Shown here piece after piece: positions 13,165 through 21,010 of a stretch of 32,919 nt of DNA. The translations under genes and the position numbers were made by a program. This DNA is from a gamma proteobacterium L18 (lineage in GTDB: Bacteria; Pseudomonadota; Gammaproteobacteria; Pseudomonadales; Pseudomonadaceae). The stretch lies in NCBI GenBank assembly GCA_000497835.1, contig KI547165.1, positions 550,082 through 583,000 on the forward strand, in the 5' to 3' direction. The stretch's first letter is position 1. Each line of letters starts with the position of its first letter. The notes beneath the pieces were generated by a model. The model worked only from the letters and a program-made list of their open reading frames with translations, ran no database searches and was not told the origin of the DNA.

Positions 13165-13626
13165 ATGCGCCTGCTGATCCCTGCCCTGCTGTGCCTGTGG
13201 GTCGCCGCCCAAGCGCCTGCCTGCCTGGCCGACGACCTGATGGACAACGCCGACCTGGCGCCCTCCAGCGACCTGGGCGAACTGCCGCCGCCGGTGGGCC
13301 AGCATGCGCTGATCAACCAGCAAGGCCAGGCCAACGAGGCGCACCTGCAGCAAAGCGGTCAGTCGCTGCTGGGCAACATCGTGCAGATGGGCAGTAACCA
13401 GGAGGCCTACATCCTGCAGCAAGGCAGCGACCTGATGGCCTCCATCAACCAGCAGGGTTCAGGCAACAACGCCAGCATCACCCAGCGCGGCAGCAGTAAC
13501 CGCGCGCAGATCGACCAGAACGGCAATAACAACAACGCGAGCATCGATCAAGCCGGTACGGGGCTGCAAAGCGCCGTGACGCAGTCAGGCAACGGTATGA
13601 GCGTTTCCATCAGGCAGTACCGCTGA
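13165..13626 (+). CDS. csgB: Curlin minor subunit, CsgB-like
   Basis: The 153-residue product has a signal peptide (about 1-21, ending CLA). A short linker with ELPPPVG is followed by about five curlin repeats of roughly 22 residues with the Q-x-G-x-N-x-A-x-x-x-Q signature (for example NQQGSGNNASITQRGSSNRA). The basic C-terminal end SIRQYR recalls the non-canonical last repeat of E. coli CsgB, the nucleator that anchors curli to the outer membrane. The size (about 150 aa) is normal for CsgB. Start 13165 has AGGAG seven bases upstream. It lies directly before the large curlin gene in the same operon. Curlin repeats are distinctive, so the family call is firm. The nucleator role rests on order, size and the C-terminus. 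Confidence 0.8.
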   Translation: MRLLIPALLCLWVAAQAPACLADDLMDNADLAPSSDLGELPPPVGQHALINQQGQANEAHLQQSGQSLLGNIVQMGSNQEAYILQQGSDLMASINQQGSGNNASITQRGSSNRAQIDQNGNNNNASIDQAGTGLQSAVTQSGNGMSVSIRQYR

Positions 13627-13657
13627 AAGACCCTTAAGTCCTTAGGAGGCACCACCC

Positions 13658-15106
13658 ATGTTTATTCTCAAACCCCTCGCCGCCGCCATCCTGGTGTTCG
13701 GCTGCGCGCAGGCCATGGCCAGCAACAGCGTGTCCAACCAGACCCAGAACGGCAATGGCAACACCGCCAGCGTCGAGCAGCAGCAAGCCGCCCAGGCCCG
13801 CGCCGTGCAGACGCAGACCGGTGAAGGCAACTACGGCAGTGCCTTCCAGCAAGGCACCGACAGCCTGATGCAGCTCAACCAGGACGGCCAGTACAACCAG
13901 GGCTACACCGAGCAGATCGACGAAAGCGCCAGCCAGTTGCTGCAACAGCAAAACGGCAACGGCAACACCGTCGACGCCAGCCAGTCCAGCGGCCATGACA
14001 ACTATGGCGTCCAGCAGCAAAGTGGCAACGGCAACTACTCGCAGGTGTATCAGGACACCCAGGCCGGCAGCCAGGCGGCCACCGTGCAGGCCGGCAATTA
14101 CAACAGCGCGCGTATCCAGCAAGTGTTCGGCGGCATCAACAACAACGCGGTGATCAACCAGCACGGCGACAACCACAGCGCCCGCGCCGAGCACCTGGAC
14201 CACGTGGACGGCCACATCACCATCAACCAGACCGGCGACGGCCAGATTGCCTACGGCGAACAGGGTGACGGCGTGGGCGGCAGCGTGGCCATCGACCAGG
14301 GCGGTTACTCGAACGCCACCACCGTGTGGCAGGACGTGCAAACCGGCGATACCCAGGCCCATGTGGTGCAATACGGCAGCCTCAACGACGCCACCGTCGA
14401 CCAGTTCGACGGCCACGCCAACAACGCCCTGGTGCTGCAATCGGGTGACACCAACACCGTGTACGCCGACCAGACCCATGCCACCAACGCGGCGTTGACG
14501 CTGTACCAACGCGGCAACAACAACGCCCATTACACCTACCAGACTGGCACCAACCAGACCATGACCGTGGCCACCACGGGCAATGGCAACACCGTCAACG
14601 CCAACCCCTACCAGGGCAGCCACGTGGGCGGCCAGAGCGGCACCGGGCAACGCGCCGCCATCAACCAGAACGGCAACCAGAACGTCGCCACCTTCACCCA
14701 GGGCGGCGCCAGCCATGCCACCCAGCTCAACCAGAGCGGCCAGGGCAACCAGGCCACCATCAAGCAGGCCGATAGCTACAACGAGCTGTACTTTGACCAG
14801 AACGGCAGCGACAACATTCTGATCTCTGACCAGCGTGGTGAGAACAACGTGGTGCAAGGTACCCAGAGCGGCGATGGCAACAGCGCCACCTTCGACCAGT
14901 CGGGCTACAACAACCGGGCTTACACCGCACAGGTATACGGCAGCGACAACCAGATCACCATCAAGCAGGCCGACAGCATGAACGTGGCGTACGTGACCCA
15001 GGGTGGCACGGCGAACACCGCCAGTGTGGACCAGGCGGGGCAGTCGCAGAGTGCGGTGGTGCAGCAGTATGGTGGGGCGAACAGCGCGACGGTGTTGCAG
15101 CGTTAA
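13658..15106 (+). CDS. csgA: Very large curlin major subunit, CsgA-like, with about twenty repeats
   Basis: This is a 482-residue exported amyloid subunit. After a signal peptide (about 1-21, ending AMA), essentially the whole mature chain is built from roughly twenty curlin repeats averaging 22 residues, with Gln and Asn at ladder positions (examples NQNGNQNVATFTQGG, QSGQGNQATIKQ, QSGDGNSATFDQSG). It ends NSATVLQR. E. coli CsgA has five repeats in about 150 residues, so this one is three times longer. The middle repeats are more irregular, with several His (HGDNHSARAEHLDHVDGH) that could bind metal. It has AGGAGG nine bases before its start, and a strong terminator directly after it closes the operon. 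It would be secreted unfolded through CsgG with CsgE/CsgF, encoded convergently downstream. Confidence 0.85.
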   Translation: MFILKPLAAAILVFGCAQAMASNSVSNQTQNGNGNTASVEQQQAAQARAVQTQTGEGNYGSAFQQGTDSLMQLNQDGQYNQGYTEQIDESASQLLQQQNGNGNTVDASQSSGHDNYGVQQQSGNGNYSQVYQDTQAGSQAATVQAGNYNSARIQQVFGGINNNAVINQHGDNHSARAEHLDHVDGHITINQTGDGQIAYGEQGDGVGGSVAIDQGGYSNATTVWQDVQTGDTQAHVVQYGSLNDATVDQFDGHANNALVLQSGDTNTVYADQTHATNAALTLYQRGNNNAHYTYQTGTNQTMTVATTGNGNTVNANPYQGSHVGGQSGTGQRAAINQNGNQNVATFTQGGASHATQLNQSGQGNQATIKQADSYNELYFDQNGSDNILISDQRGENNVVQGTQSGDGNSATFDQSGYNNRAYTAQVYGSDNQITIKQADSMNVAYVTQGGTANTASVDQAGQSQSAVVQQYGGANSATVLQR

Positions 15107-15125
15107 CGAAAGCGGCAGCAACCAA

Positions 15126-15154
15126 AACCGCAGCCCTTGGGCTGCGGTTTTTTT
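15126..15154 (+). terminator. Rho-independent terminator after csgA
   Basis: CCGCAGCCC (15128-15136) and GGGCTGCGG (15139-15147) form a nine-pair GC-rich stem with a two-base loop, followed by seven T. It lies 20 bases after the csgA stop and ends the secreted-protein/curlin operon. Confidence 0.9.
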
Positions 15155-15177
15155 ATGGGCGCGGCACCCCAATCCAA

Positions 15178-15540
15178 AGCCAGACAAACAAGGCGGACCA
15201 GGCGATGCCACAGACATAACTGGCCCGAAACAGATGTGGGACCGAGGGAACCTCGGGAAGCGCCGCGCGGGCGGCGCTCGGTCTCAAAACCGCAGGAAAG
15301 CCCCAAGGCATGCACCCGGCAACACCACCGCCCCCCGTAGCAGCGGCCGCTAGGTCGCGTCACAGACACCGCAATTCGCCAGGAACACCGCCGACGCGAC
15401 CTGGCGGCCGCTGCTACACGGAACGTGTCGGGACATGGAGGTGCGCGTCTTGGGTTTTCCTGCGTTCTTAAGATCGAGCGCCGCCCGCGCGGCGCTTCCC
15501 GGCCAGAGGCGGAAGGCCGCCCCGCCGCTCCTACATTTGT
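15178..15540. repeat. Nested REP-type inverted repeats between the convergent csgA and csgG
   Basis: The roughly 510 bases between the two operons carry no gene. 15178-15243 is a copy of the element end at 7480-7543. 15255-15280 and 15475-15500 are a perfect 26-base inverted pair. Inside it 15337-15360 and 15394-15417 form a second pair with one mismatch. The inner unit (gtagcagcggccgc) recurs at 32848-32861 and in inverted, diverged form near 28828-28857. These are dispersed Pseudomonas REP elements, possibly insulating the convergent transcripts. Confidence 0.8.
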
Positions 15541-15619
15541 TGCAACGTGCCATGGCCTGGGGGATTGGGGTTGTCAGCCTTTGGCGCATGGCTTGAGTGC
15601 GCATGTGGGACCGGGAGGC

Positions 15620-16478
15620 TTACTCTTCAGGGTCCTGCGGGTGGCTCTGGCTCAGGTAGCGGTCCAGGGTTTCGTTGCCATTGCCGCTGTTGTCACCCGA
15701 CACGGTCCACATGTGTCGTTCGATGCCTTGGGCCACCAGGTGGCCGACAGCCGCCTCGATTGCCGACAATACGCACAATTGCGCCGGTTCGTTGGTGGTG
15801 TAACCCACTTCGGCTTCCAGCAGCTTCTTGAACTCGATGAACTTGAAGATCCCGGCACTGCGGCTGACCGAGTAAATGGTCTTGGTGGTCATGACGTTGG
15901 CCAGCACCTGCCCGCTGCGCACATCCACCGCGCGCAGGTTGACGGTCACCTGGTCCACCCGGTATTCACGCGATATATCGATGCCCAGGTAACGGGCGCC
16001 CTCACCGCCGCTGCGCACGTTGGTGTCGTAGGCGATGATGCCGCCTTCCAGCATCAGGTTGGCCGCCTGCAGGGCCGGCAGGTCGCCGGCGATGTTCACC
16101 GGGGCATCGGTCCTTTTTCTGCGAGGCGCGGATGATCTTGCGCTCGGTCAGCAGGTTCTGCAGCCCTTCGCGCTCCAGCACCACGAACCAGCCACTGGCC
16201 TGCATGGCGTCCATCAACATGCTGGCGGCGCCCTGGGTCACGCTGGTGGAAAACGAGCTGGCCGGCGTGGGTTTGTATTGCCCGGTCTGATCGCGGAAGC
16301 CATACACCACGGCCATCAGCCGGCCCTTGGGCCGCGGCATTTTAAGCAGGTCGTAGTAGGTGGAAGCCCGCGGCGTCAGCGTCGGGGTGTCTTTGTCCTG
16401 TTCGGCGGACATGGGTTCGCGCAGGCCGCAGCCCTGCAGGGTGGCCAGGATCATCGCGGCCAGGATCAATTTTTTCAT
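15620..16478 (-). pseudogene. csgG: Curli export channel lipoprotein CsgG, frameshifted
   Basis: CsgG forms the nonameric outer-membrane pore that exports curlins. The first segment (from 16478) has a lipoprotein signal with lipobox LQGC and continues CsgG-like to LLTERKIIRASQKKD. The homology then moves to another frame, resuming with APVNIAGDLPALQAANLMLE and running to the end (YTTNEPAQLCVLSAIE, SHPQDPEE). The break falls at about 16104-16118 next to a five-base A run (minus strand). One base too many, or two too few, restores a normal product of about 285 residues. All domain blocks are otherwise intact, so it is either a very recent mutation or a sequencing error. GGAG lies nine bases before the start. 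It is the last gene of the secretion operon. In this sequence as given no full-length protein can be made. Confidence 0.85.
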
Positions 16479-16507
16479 CGCGCACACTCCCCAGTAGCCC
16501 AAAACCC

Positions 16508-16915
16508 TTATTGGGTCAGGCCATTAACCTTGATTTCAGACACTTCGCCGGTGCTGCGGTCAGTCACGTTAATGCTCAGCGCGCCGTCGTTATCAATCAC
16601 GTTGACGATGAAGGCATCGGTGGAAAGGCTGCCCGAATTGCCCGTCGAGATGTTGTCCAGCACCTGCCCCAGCAGCCGTGACTGCAGCTGGCTGGTGAAG
16701 CGCTCCAGCGCCGTGGTGCCGGTGGTGGTGGTCTTTTTCAGGTCCGGGTCGTCGAAATCGTTCTGCGCCTGGGCGTTGTTGAGCAACCAGGTGCCGTTCA
16801 ACGGGTTGCCGCCGAACGAGGGGTTGACCGGGGTGTACACCAGTTCCGTGGCGTGGGCGGTGCCGATCCCCAAGACAACGGCCAGGGCGCAGGCGGAGAA
16901 AGTTTTATTGTTCAT
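16508..16915 (-). CDS. csgF: Curli assembly factor CsgF
   Basis: This 135-residue periplasmic/outer-surface accessory has a signal peptide (about 1-22, ending AHA). The mature N-terminus TELVYTPVNPSFGGNPLNGT is the hallmark CsgF segment that inserts into the CsgG pore. The C-terminal part (LSTDAFIVNVIDNDGALSIN) is also family-typical. In curli systems CsgF sits at the outer face of the CsgG channel and couples export to nucleation by CsgB. Its start codon overlaps the csgE stop (ATGA), so translation is coupled. About 30 bases separate it from csgG. Length matches E. coli CsgF (about 138 aa). Confidence 0.92.
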   Translation of the reverse strand: MNNKTFSACALAVVLGIGTAHATELVYTPVNPSFGGNPLNGTWLLNNAQAQNDFDDPDLKKTTTTGTTALERFTSQLQSRLLGQVLDNISTGNSGSLSTDAFIVNVIDNDGALSINVTDRSTGEVSEIKVNGLTQ

Positions 16916-17304
16916 AGTTCGTCCTTCTCGAGGTCGGTGGTGTCCTGCAGCAAGGTTTCCAGCTTGCGCTGGACGATCTGCGCCCTGACCAGGTCAGCGG
17001 CTTCGGTGGCCGTGTCCTGTAATTCCACGGTGTTCGGCGGCAGGAAGCGCCGGTAGATCACGCGTTGTTGGTATTCCACGGTAATAAGGCTGCCCCACCG
17101 CGGGTCCGGGCGTTCACGCACCACCAGGTTAAAATCCATGCGGCTGGTGGCCCGCAGGCGTTCGGTGAACGCGTAGTAAAAGTCGTGGCCCACGTGGGAA
17201 ATGGCGTTGTCCACCACGAAGCCCATCATTTCGTCCTCTTCATTGGCGCGCGCGGCGCCGTTCAAGGCCATGACCAGCAGCGCCACCGCGCACAAGCGGT
17301 TCAT
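16912..17304 (-). CDS. csgE: Curli export specificity factor CsgE
   Basis: The 130-residue product has a signal peptide (about 1-20, ending ARA). The mature CsgE domain includes GFVVDNAISHVGHDFYYAF, LVVRERPDPRWGSLITVEY and VYRRFLPP-like blocks (here VIYRRFLPPN). CsgE caps the periplasmic mouth of CsgG and selects curlin substrates. Start 17304 overlaps the stop of the upstream pseudopilin gene (ATGA), which directly ties the curli export genes to the pilus-like operon. It in turn overlaps csgF the same way. An upstream start at 17421 in the same frame would destroy the signal peptide and was not used. Confidence 0.92.
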   Translation of the reverse strand: MNRLCAVALLVMALNGAARANEEDEMMGFVVDNAISHVGHDFYYAFTERLRATSRMDFNLVVRERPDPRWGSLITVEYQQRVIYRRFLPPNTVELQDTATEAADLVRAQIVQRKLETLLQDTTDLEKDEL

Positions 17305-17834
17305 GGCGCCAGCCCCTTGAGCGGGTTGGCCGCGGCCGGTTGGGGGCCGCTGTCGGCGGTGGCTTTCTCGGCCACGAACTGCCAGTCGGCGTAATGCTCC
17401 ATCCCTTCGAACTCCGACCATTGCGCCGGGAAGCCGACCTGCTTGAGCGGCCGCTCCTGGGCCTGGCTGTAGACGCCGGTGATGCGATTATCCAGGCCGC
17501 GCAGCAGGCCCCAGTCGGCGCTGTTGGTCATCGGGTCCGGGTACAGCCGACGCAGGTGGTGGCGGGGGCTGGGAAAGCGCGAATCCTGCACCAGGTCCGC
17601 CAGGTCCTTGGGGTACTGGGCAAGGCCTGGGGATGCGCGGTAGTAGCTGCGCAGCGCCTCGGCGTACTGGGTGCCCACCCACACCAGCTCGCGCTCGTGC
17701 TCGCGGCGCGCCAGGGTCGACCACAGCTGGCAGGCACTGGCCAACGAGGCGCCCATGATCGCGATCAGCACCAGCACGCCCAGGTAGGTGAACCCGGCAC
17801 TGGCGGCCTTACCATTGAGCGTACGGGCTGCCAT
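17301..17834 (-). CDS. Minor pseudopilin lacking the conserved Glu5
   Basis: This 177-residue protein has a type IV prepilin-like N-terminus: a short basic leader ending SAG, then FTYLGVLVLIAIMGASLAS as the hydrophobic helix. The usual FTLIE is FTYLG, so Glu at mature position 5 is absent; this is known for GspK-type tip pseudopilins. The soluble part has a C-terminal Pro/Ala-rich end and no other motif I recognise. It overlaps the preceding pseudopilin gene by 26 bases and csgE by four. GGGAGG lies eight bases before the start. It is probably the tip or a tip-proximal subunit of the pseudopilus, by analogy only. Confidence 0.75.
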   Translation of the reverse strand: MAARTLNGKAASAGFTYLGVLVLIAIMGASLASACQLWSTLARREHERELVWVGTQYAEALRSYYRASPGLAQYPKDLADLVQDSRFPSPRHHLRRLYPDPMTNSADWGLLRGLDNRITGVYSQAQERPLKQVGFPAQWSEFEGMEHYADWQFVAEKATADSGPQPAAANPLKGLAP

Positions 17835-18183
17835 CGCGCGACCTCCCTTCTGCCCCGCTTTTCACATCACCCACGCCACCGCTGACGCCGGCCGGTGGCG
17901 GCACCAGCACCCACTGGTCGTTGCGCTCGGTGATGGGGTCCACCGGCGCGTTGCGCAGGTAGCGCTGCTCCACCAACTGCTCCAGCGAATCAGGGTAGTG
18001 CCCGGTGTCGCCGTAGTAGTGGTCCAGCGCCTCGCGCATCGACGACAGGCTTTGGCGCAGGGTGGTTTCCTTCGACGCCTCCAGGCTGTTGAAGTAGCGT
18101 GGCAGCGCGATGGTCATCAAGGTGGCGATGATCGCCATCACCACCATCAGTTCAATCAGGGTAAAACCCGTTTGCCGACGCAT
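17809..18183 (-). CDS. Minor pseudopilin (GspG/H-like)
   Basis: The 124-residue protein opens MRRQTG followed by FTLIELMVVMAIIATLMTIALP, a textbook prepilin peptidase site (G/F, Glu5) and polymerisation helix. A small domain follows with YYGDTGHYPDSLEQLVEQRYL and DPITERNDQWVLV, resembling the GspG core. Start 18183 is preferred over 18195 because GGTGA sits five bases upstream and the leader then has the usual six residues. It is sandwiched between two other pseudopilin genes, five bases after the previous stop. Role: subunit of the periplasmic pseudopilus. No prepilin peptidase gene is in this window, so the genome's PilD would be needed. Confidence 0.85.
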   Translation of the reverse strand: MRRQTGFTLIELMVVMAIIATLMTIALPRYFNSLEASKETTLRQSLSSMREALDHYYGDTGHYPDSLEQLVEQRYLRNAPVDPITERNDQWVLVPPPAGVSGGVGDVKSGAEGRSRDGSPYAQW

Positions 18184-18188
18184 GAGGG

Positions 18189-18662
18189 TCACCATTCCCG
18201 GTAAGGGATGCCGTTGAGGCCCGTGCCACGTGCCAGGGAGTAGACGTCGAACACGTCCTCGCCCTCGCGCGGGTTCTGGGCCGAGCTGTCGTAGCTGCGC
18301 AAGCCCCAGCCACCGTTGTCGTTGCGTTTGCTGGTGGCAAAGGGATCACGCGGGATGCGCCGCAAAAAGTAGAACTTGGCCCCTTTGGCGCTGCGCACAT
18401 CCCGTACCCCGTCCACCAGCATCTCCAGGTTGCGGGGGTAGCCGTTGCCATCCAGGGTCTTCTCCAGGTAGCCGGCGTCATAAGCGCGCTTGTAGGCATC
18501 GATACCGTCGCGGATCTGGTACAGGGCGTTCTTGAGGTCCTGTTCCTTGCCGCGACGCACCAGCGTCTCGGTCAGCGGCGCCGCCATGCCAGCCAGCAGG
18601 CCGATCAGGGCAAGGGTCACCACCACTTCGATCAAGGTAAAACCGGCCGCTGCGCGCTTCAT
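18189..18662 (-). CDS. Minor pseudopilin (GspG-like)
   Basis: The 157-residue protein starts MKRAAAG/FTLIEVVVTLALIGLLAGMAAP, giving a cleavage site after Gly7 and the conserved Glu5 of the mature chain. The soluble domain shows GspG-like landmarks (KNALYQIRDGIDAYKRAYD, NGYPRNLEMLVDG, FLRRIPRDPF) and a C-terminal EDVFDVYSLARGTGLNG. This resembles the calcium-loop region of major pseudopilins, though the acidic cluster is weaker. It begins three bases after the secretin stop. With gspG at 26993 there are four pilin-like proteins in the locus, of which this is the most GspG-like minor one. Confidence 0.85.
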   Translation of the reverse strand: MKRAAAGFTLIEVVVTLALIGLLAGMAAPLTETLVRRGKEQDLKNALYQIRDGIDAYKRAYDAGYLEKTLDGNGYPRNLEMLVDGVRDVRSAKGAKFYFLRRIPRDPFATSKRNDNGGWGLRSYDSSAQNPREGEDVFDVYSLARGTGLNGIPYREW

Positions 18663-18665
18663 GAC

Positions 18666-20513
18666 TCAAGGCCTCTCGACGGCTGGCACGGTGACCGCTA
18701 CCGGCGTGGCCGCACTGTTGGTCGGCAGCGCCCGTGGCTGCTCGACGGTTTGCATCGAGCGGTCCGGGGCCTGCACGTGCATGCTGGTCTCGGTGCCGGT
18801 GGAGAACTCCATGTCCGACGGGCTCTGGTACGGCAGGTTGCGCACGATGCGCGGGGTGATCGACAGCACCAGCTCGGACTTGGCGAAGGTGTCCTTGTTG
18901 CTGCCAAACAGCCGCCCTACCCCCGGGATATCGCCCAGGCCTGGGATCTTGTTGCCGGTGTCGGCGTGATCGTTGCGCACCAGGCCTGCCAGTACCTGGG
19001 TTTCGCCGTCGTGCAGGCGCAGGGTGGTCTGGGCGTTGCGGGTGTCCACCTGAACCGGGATGGTGCCCTGGCGGGTCGGTTCCAGTGGGGTGGCGTTACT
19101 GACCTCCAGGGCAATCTTGATCGCCACCTCGTTGTTCAGGTGCACGATGGGTTGCACCTCAAGCTTGAGACCCACGTCCAGGTAAGTGACGCTTTCGGTG
19201 ATCACCGGGCCCTGGGTGGACGGCACCGAGGTGGCGCTGATGATCGGCACGCGCTGACCGATGTGGATACGCGCCTGTTCACGGTTGCTGACGCGGATCA
19301 CGGGGCTGGCCAGGGTGTTGACGCCGTTGTCCTGGGCGTTGATTTTCAGCTGCGGCGACGGCGAGATGGAGATGCGCCCGGCGTTGATGCCGCGCAGTTG
19401 CGACAGCACGCTGACTGCGCTGCCGTCGCCGTTGATCACGCCGAAGGTGCTGGGCCATTGCAGCCCCAGGTCAAGAATGCGCTGGCGGGCCACTTCCATC
19501 ACTTCCACTTCCAGCACCACTTCAGGGTTGGACTGATCCTGCGCCTGCAGCAGTTTCTCGGCCATGCGGATGGCGTCTTCGGTGTCGCGCATGGTCAGGG
19601 TGTTGAGGCGCTCGTCGACGAACACATCGCGGGTCTTGAGCATGGTCTTGACCATGTTCAGCGCGGTGTTGGCGTCGATGTTGGTCAGGTAGAAGGTGCG
19701 CATCACCAGCTCCTGGTAGTCCTTGACCTTCTGCGGCGAGTCCGGGTAGATCAGCAGGGTGTTGTCGTTCACCACTTTCTGGTGCAGTTGGTTCTGCGAC
19801 AGCAGCATCTGCACGGCGTCCTCGATGCGCACGTCACGCACGAAGATGGTGGCCTTGAGGTCCGGGCGCAGATCCTTGTCGAAGATGAAGTTCAGGCCAG
19901 CAACCTGGGACAGCACCTCGAAGATCGACTTGATGTTGGCGTCGCGAAACTCCAGGGTCACCGGCCGGTCCAGCTTGCTGCGCAGCTGCGGGTAGGGGAT
20001 CTGGTTACGGCTTTGCACCAGCTGAATCTGGCTACGCAGCTCCAGGGCGCCTTCGTGGCGCGGGTCCAGTTCCAGAATCTGCCGCACCTGGCGGTCGGCG
20101 CTGAAAATGTCGCCGCGGCGCAGGTCCCCTCGGGCCAGCTCCAGTTTCTCGTCCAGGGTGCGCAGGTAGTCCAGCTGGTTCAGGGCGTCCTTGGCGCGGC
20201 CGTTGTTGGGTTCGATGTTCAGCACCCGGCCGTAGGCCTGGCGCGCCGTGGCCACGTCATGGTCCGCACGGGCCACATCGCCCTGCTTCATCAGGTCCTT
20301 CACCGCCCGCACCTTGCCGTTGCTCAGGGCCAGGTGCAGTTGCGTATCGCGCGGGTTCTGCCGCAGGCCGTCTTCGATACGGGCCAGGCCCGCTTCGTAT
20401 TGGCCGTGTTCGATCAGGTCATTGCCTTCCTGATTGGCGACTTTGGCGGTACTGCAAGCCGCGAGGGCCACACACATGGCAAGGCTGGTGAGCATTAAGC
20501 GAGGTGCGTTCAT
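18666..20513 (-). CDS. Secretin lipoprotein with N-terminal TPR-like region (GspD/MshL type)
   Basis: This 615-residue outer-membrane channel has a lipobox LAAC (Cys20). A tetratricopeptide-like region (about 25-165) with NDLIEHGQYEAGLARIEDGL and GRVLNIEPNNGRAKDAL repeats follows. Next come an STN/N0 domain (about 185-250, VTLEFRDANIKSIFEVLSQV), an N1 region (RTFYLTNIDANTALNMVKTM) and the secretin core. The core shows VPIISATS, VTYLDVGLKLEVQPIV, and the closing signature GLVRNDHADTGNKIPGLGDI then PGVGRLFGS. TPR-fused secretins occur in MSHA-like pili and some type II systems, and PilQ lacks this region. Its start overlaps the PilP-like gene (ATGA). It would be the outer-membrane gate of the machine encoded around it. 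Confidence 0.88.
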   Translation of the reverse strand: MNAPRLMLTSLAMCVALAACSTAKVANQEGNDLIEHGQYEAGLARIEDGLRQNPRDTQLHLALSNGKVRAVKDLMKQGDVARADHDVATARQAYGRVLNIEPNNGRAKDALNQLDYLRTLDEKLELARGDLRRGDIFSADRQVRQILELDPRHEGALELRSQIQLVQSRNQIPYPQLRSKLDRPVTLEFRDANIKSIFEVLSQVAGLNFIFDKDLRPDLKATIFVRDVRIEDAVQMLLSQNQLHQKVVNDNTLLIYPDSPQKVKDYQELVMRTFYLTNIDANTALNMVKTMLKTRDVFVDERLNTLTMRDTEDAIRMAEKLLQAQDQSNPEVVLEVEVMEVARQRILDLGLQWPSTFGVINGDGSAVSVLSQLRGINAGRISISPSPQLKINAQDNGVNTLASPVIRVSNREQARIHIGQRVPIISATSVPSTQGPVITESVTYLDVGLKLEVQPIVHLNNEVAIKIALEVSNATPLEPTRQGTIPVQVDTRNAQTTLRLHDGETQVLAGLVRNDHADTGNKIPGLGDIPGVGRLFGSNKDTFAKSELVLSITPRIVRNLPYQSPSDMEFSTGTETSMHVQAPDRSMQTVEQPRALPTNSAATPVAVTVPAVERP

Positions 20514-21010
20514 GGGTTACTCCCCACAGACAAGGTCTGGGTCAAATGCAACGGCAGATAGACCAGGCTCAGTGCCTTGTCGTTAATGCTCTCGATCCGC
20601 CAGGTGTCGTCGATCACATCTCCCTTGCGCACGACGTATAGTTTTTCGCCGTTCTGCAAAAACACCTGCAGGTCACGGTTGTCATCCAGGCGCCCGATGA
20701 ACTGGAACGGCATCGCTGGCGCAGTCGGGGCCGGTGCGGCCTGTTGCTGCTGTTGTTGCAGGGCGGCCAGTTGCTCGGCGGTGGGCGCAGGCGCCACCAC
20801 GGCCCAGGTCTGGGCGGCGAACAGGTCGGCGCCCGGGCTCAGGTCGCGCAACGGCGCCTGGGCGGGTGCTGCGGGTGCACTGGACGGTGCCCGGCTGGCC
20901 TGCACCGGCGCGGGGTCGTCCTGCTGCATGAACAGATCGGGGTACCAGGCCAGGGCGCCGGCCACGGCGAAGAACGCCGTCCAGCCCATTACGCGACGGG
21001 TATTCATCAT
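20510..21010 (-). CDS. PilP/GspC-like inner-membrane linker protein
   Basis: This 166-residue bitopic protein has an N-terminal membrane helix (about 8-25) and a Pro/Ala/Gln-rich linker (about 30-95, with a run of Q). A small beta domain follows (FQFIGRLDDNRDLQVFLQNG, LYVVRKGDVIDDTWRIESIN), the HR/PilP fold that contacts the secretin periplasmic domains. Such proteins connect the inner-membrane platform to the secretin. Start 21010 overlaps the previous gene's stop; 21007 is an equivalent ATG. Position directly before the secretin is the usual pilP-pilQ order. Confidence 0.75.
   Translation of the reverse strand: MMNTRRVMGWTAFFAVAGALAWYPDLFMQQDDPAPVQASRAPSSAPAAPAQAPLRDLSPGADLFAAQTWAVVAPAPTAEQLAALQQQQQQAAPAPTAPAMPFQFIGRLDDNRDLQVFLQNGEKLYVVRKGDVIDDTWRIESINDKALSLVYLPLHLTQTLSVGSNP

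Noticed and set aside
11907..13334. Minus-strand open frame across the Ig-like gene and csgB start
   Set aside because: Arg/Gly/His-rich translation without family features, spanning two real genes with signal peptides and ribosome binding sites.
13658..15106. CRISPR-like or tandem DNA repeat array in the csgA region
   Set aside because: The periodicity is at the protein level (curlin repeats). DNA units vary in length and sequence and the frame is open throughout.
16099..16120. Programmed ribosomal frameshift in csgG at the AAAAAG run
   Set aside because: The run resembles a -1 slippery site, but joining the two halves needs a +1 (or -2) shift, and csgG is not known to use recoding.
18750..20498. 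Long open frame opposite the secretin, and similar ones opposite gspE (22981-24570) and csgA (13634-15217)
   Set aside because: Low-complexity His/Gln/Val-rich or Val/Leu-rich translations typical of antisense shadows. The opposite strands encode well-recognised proteins.
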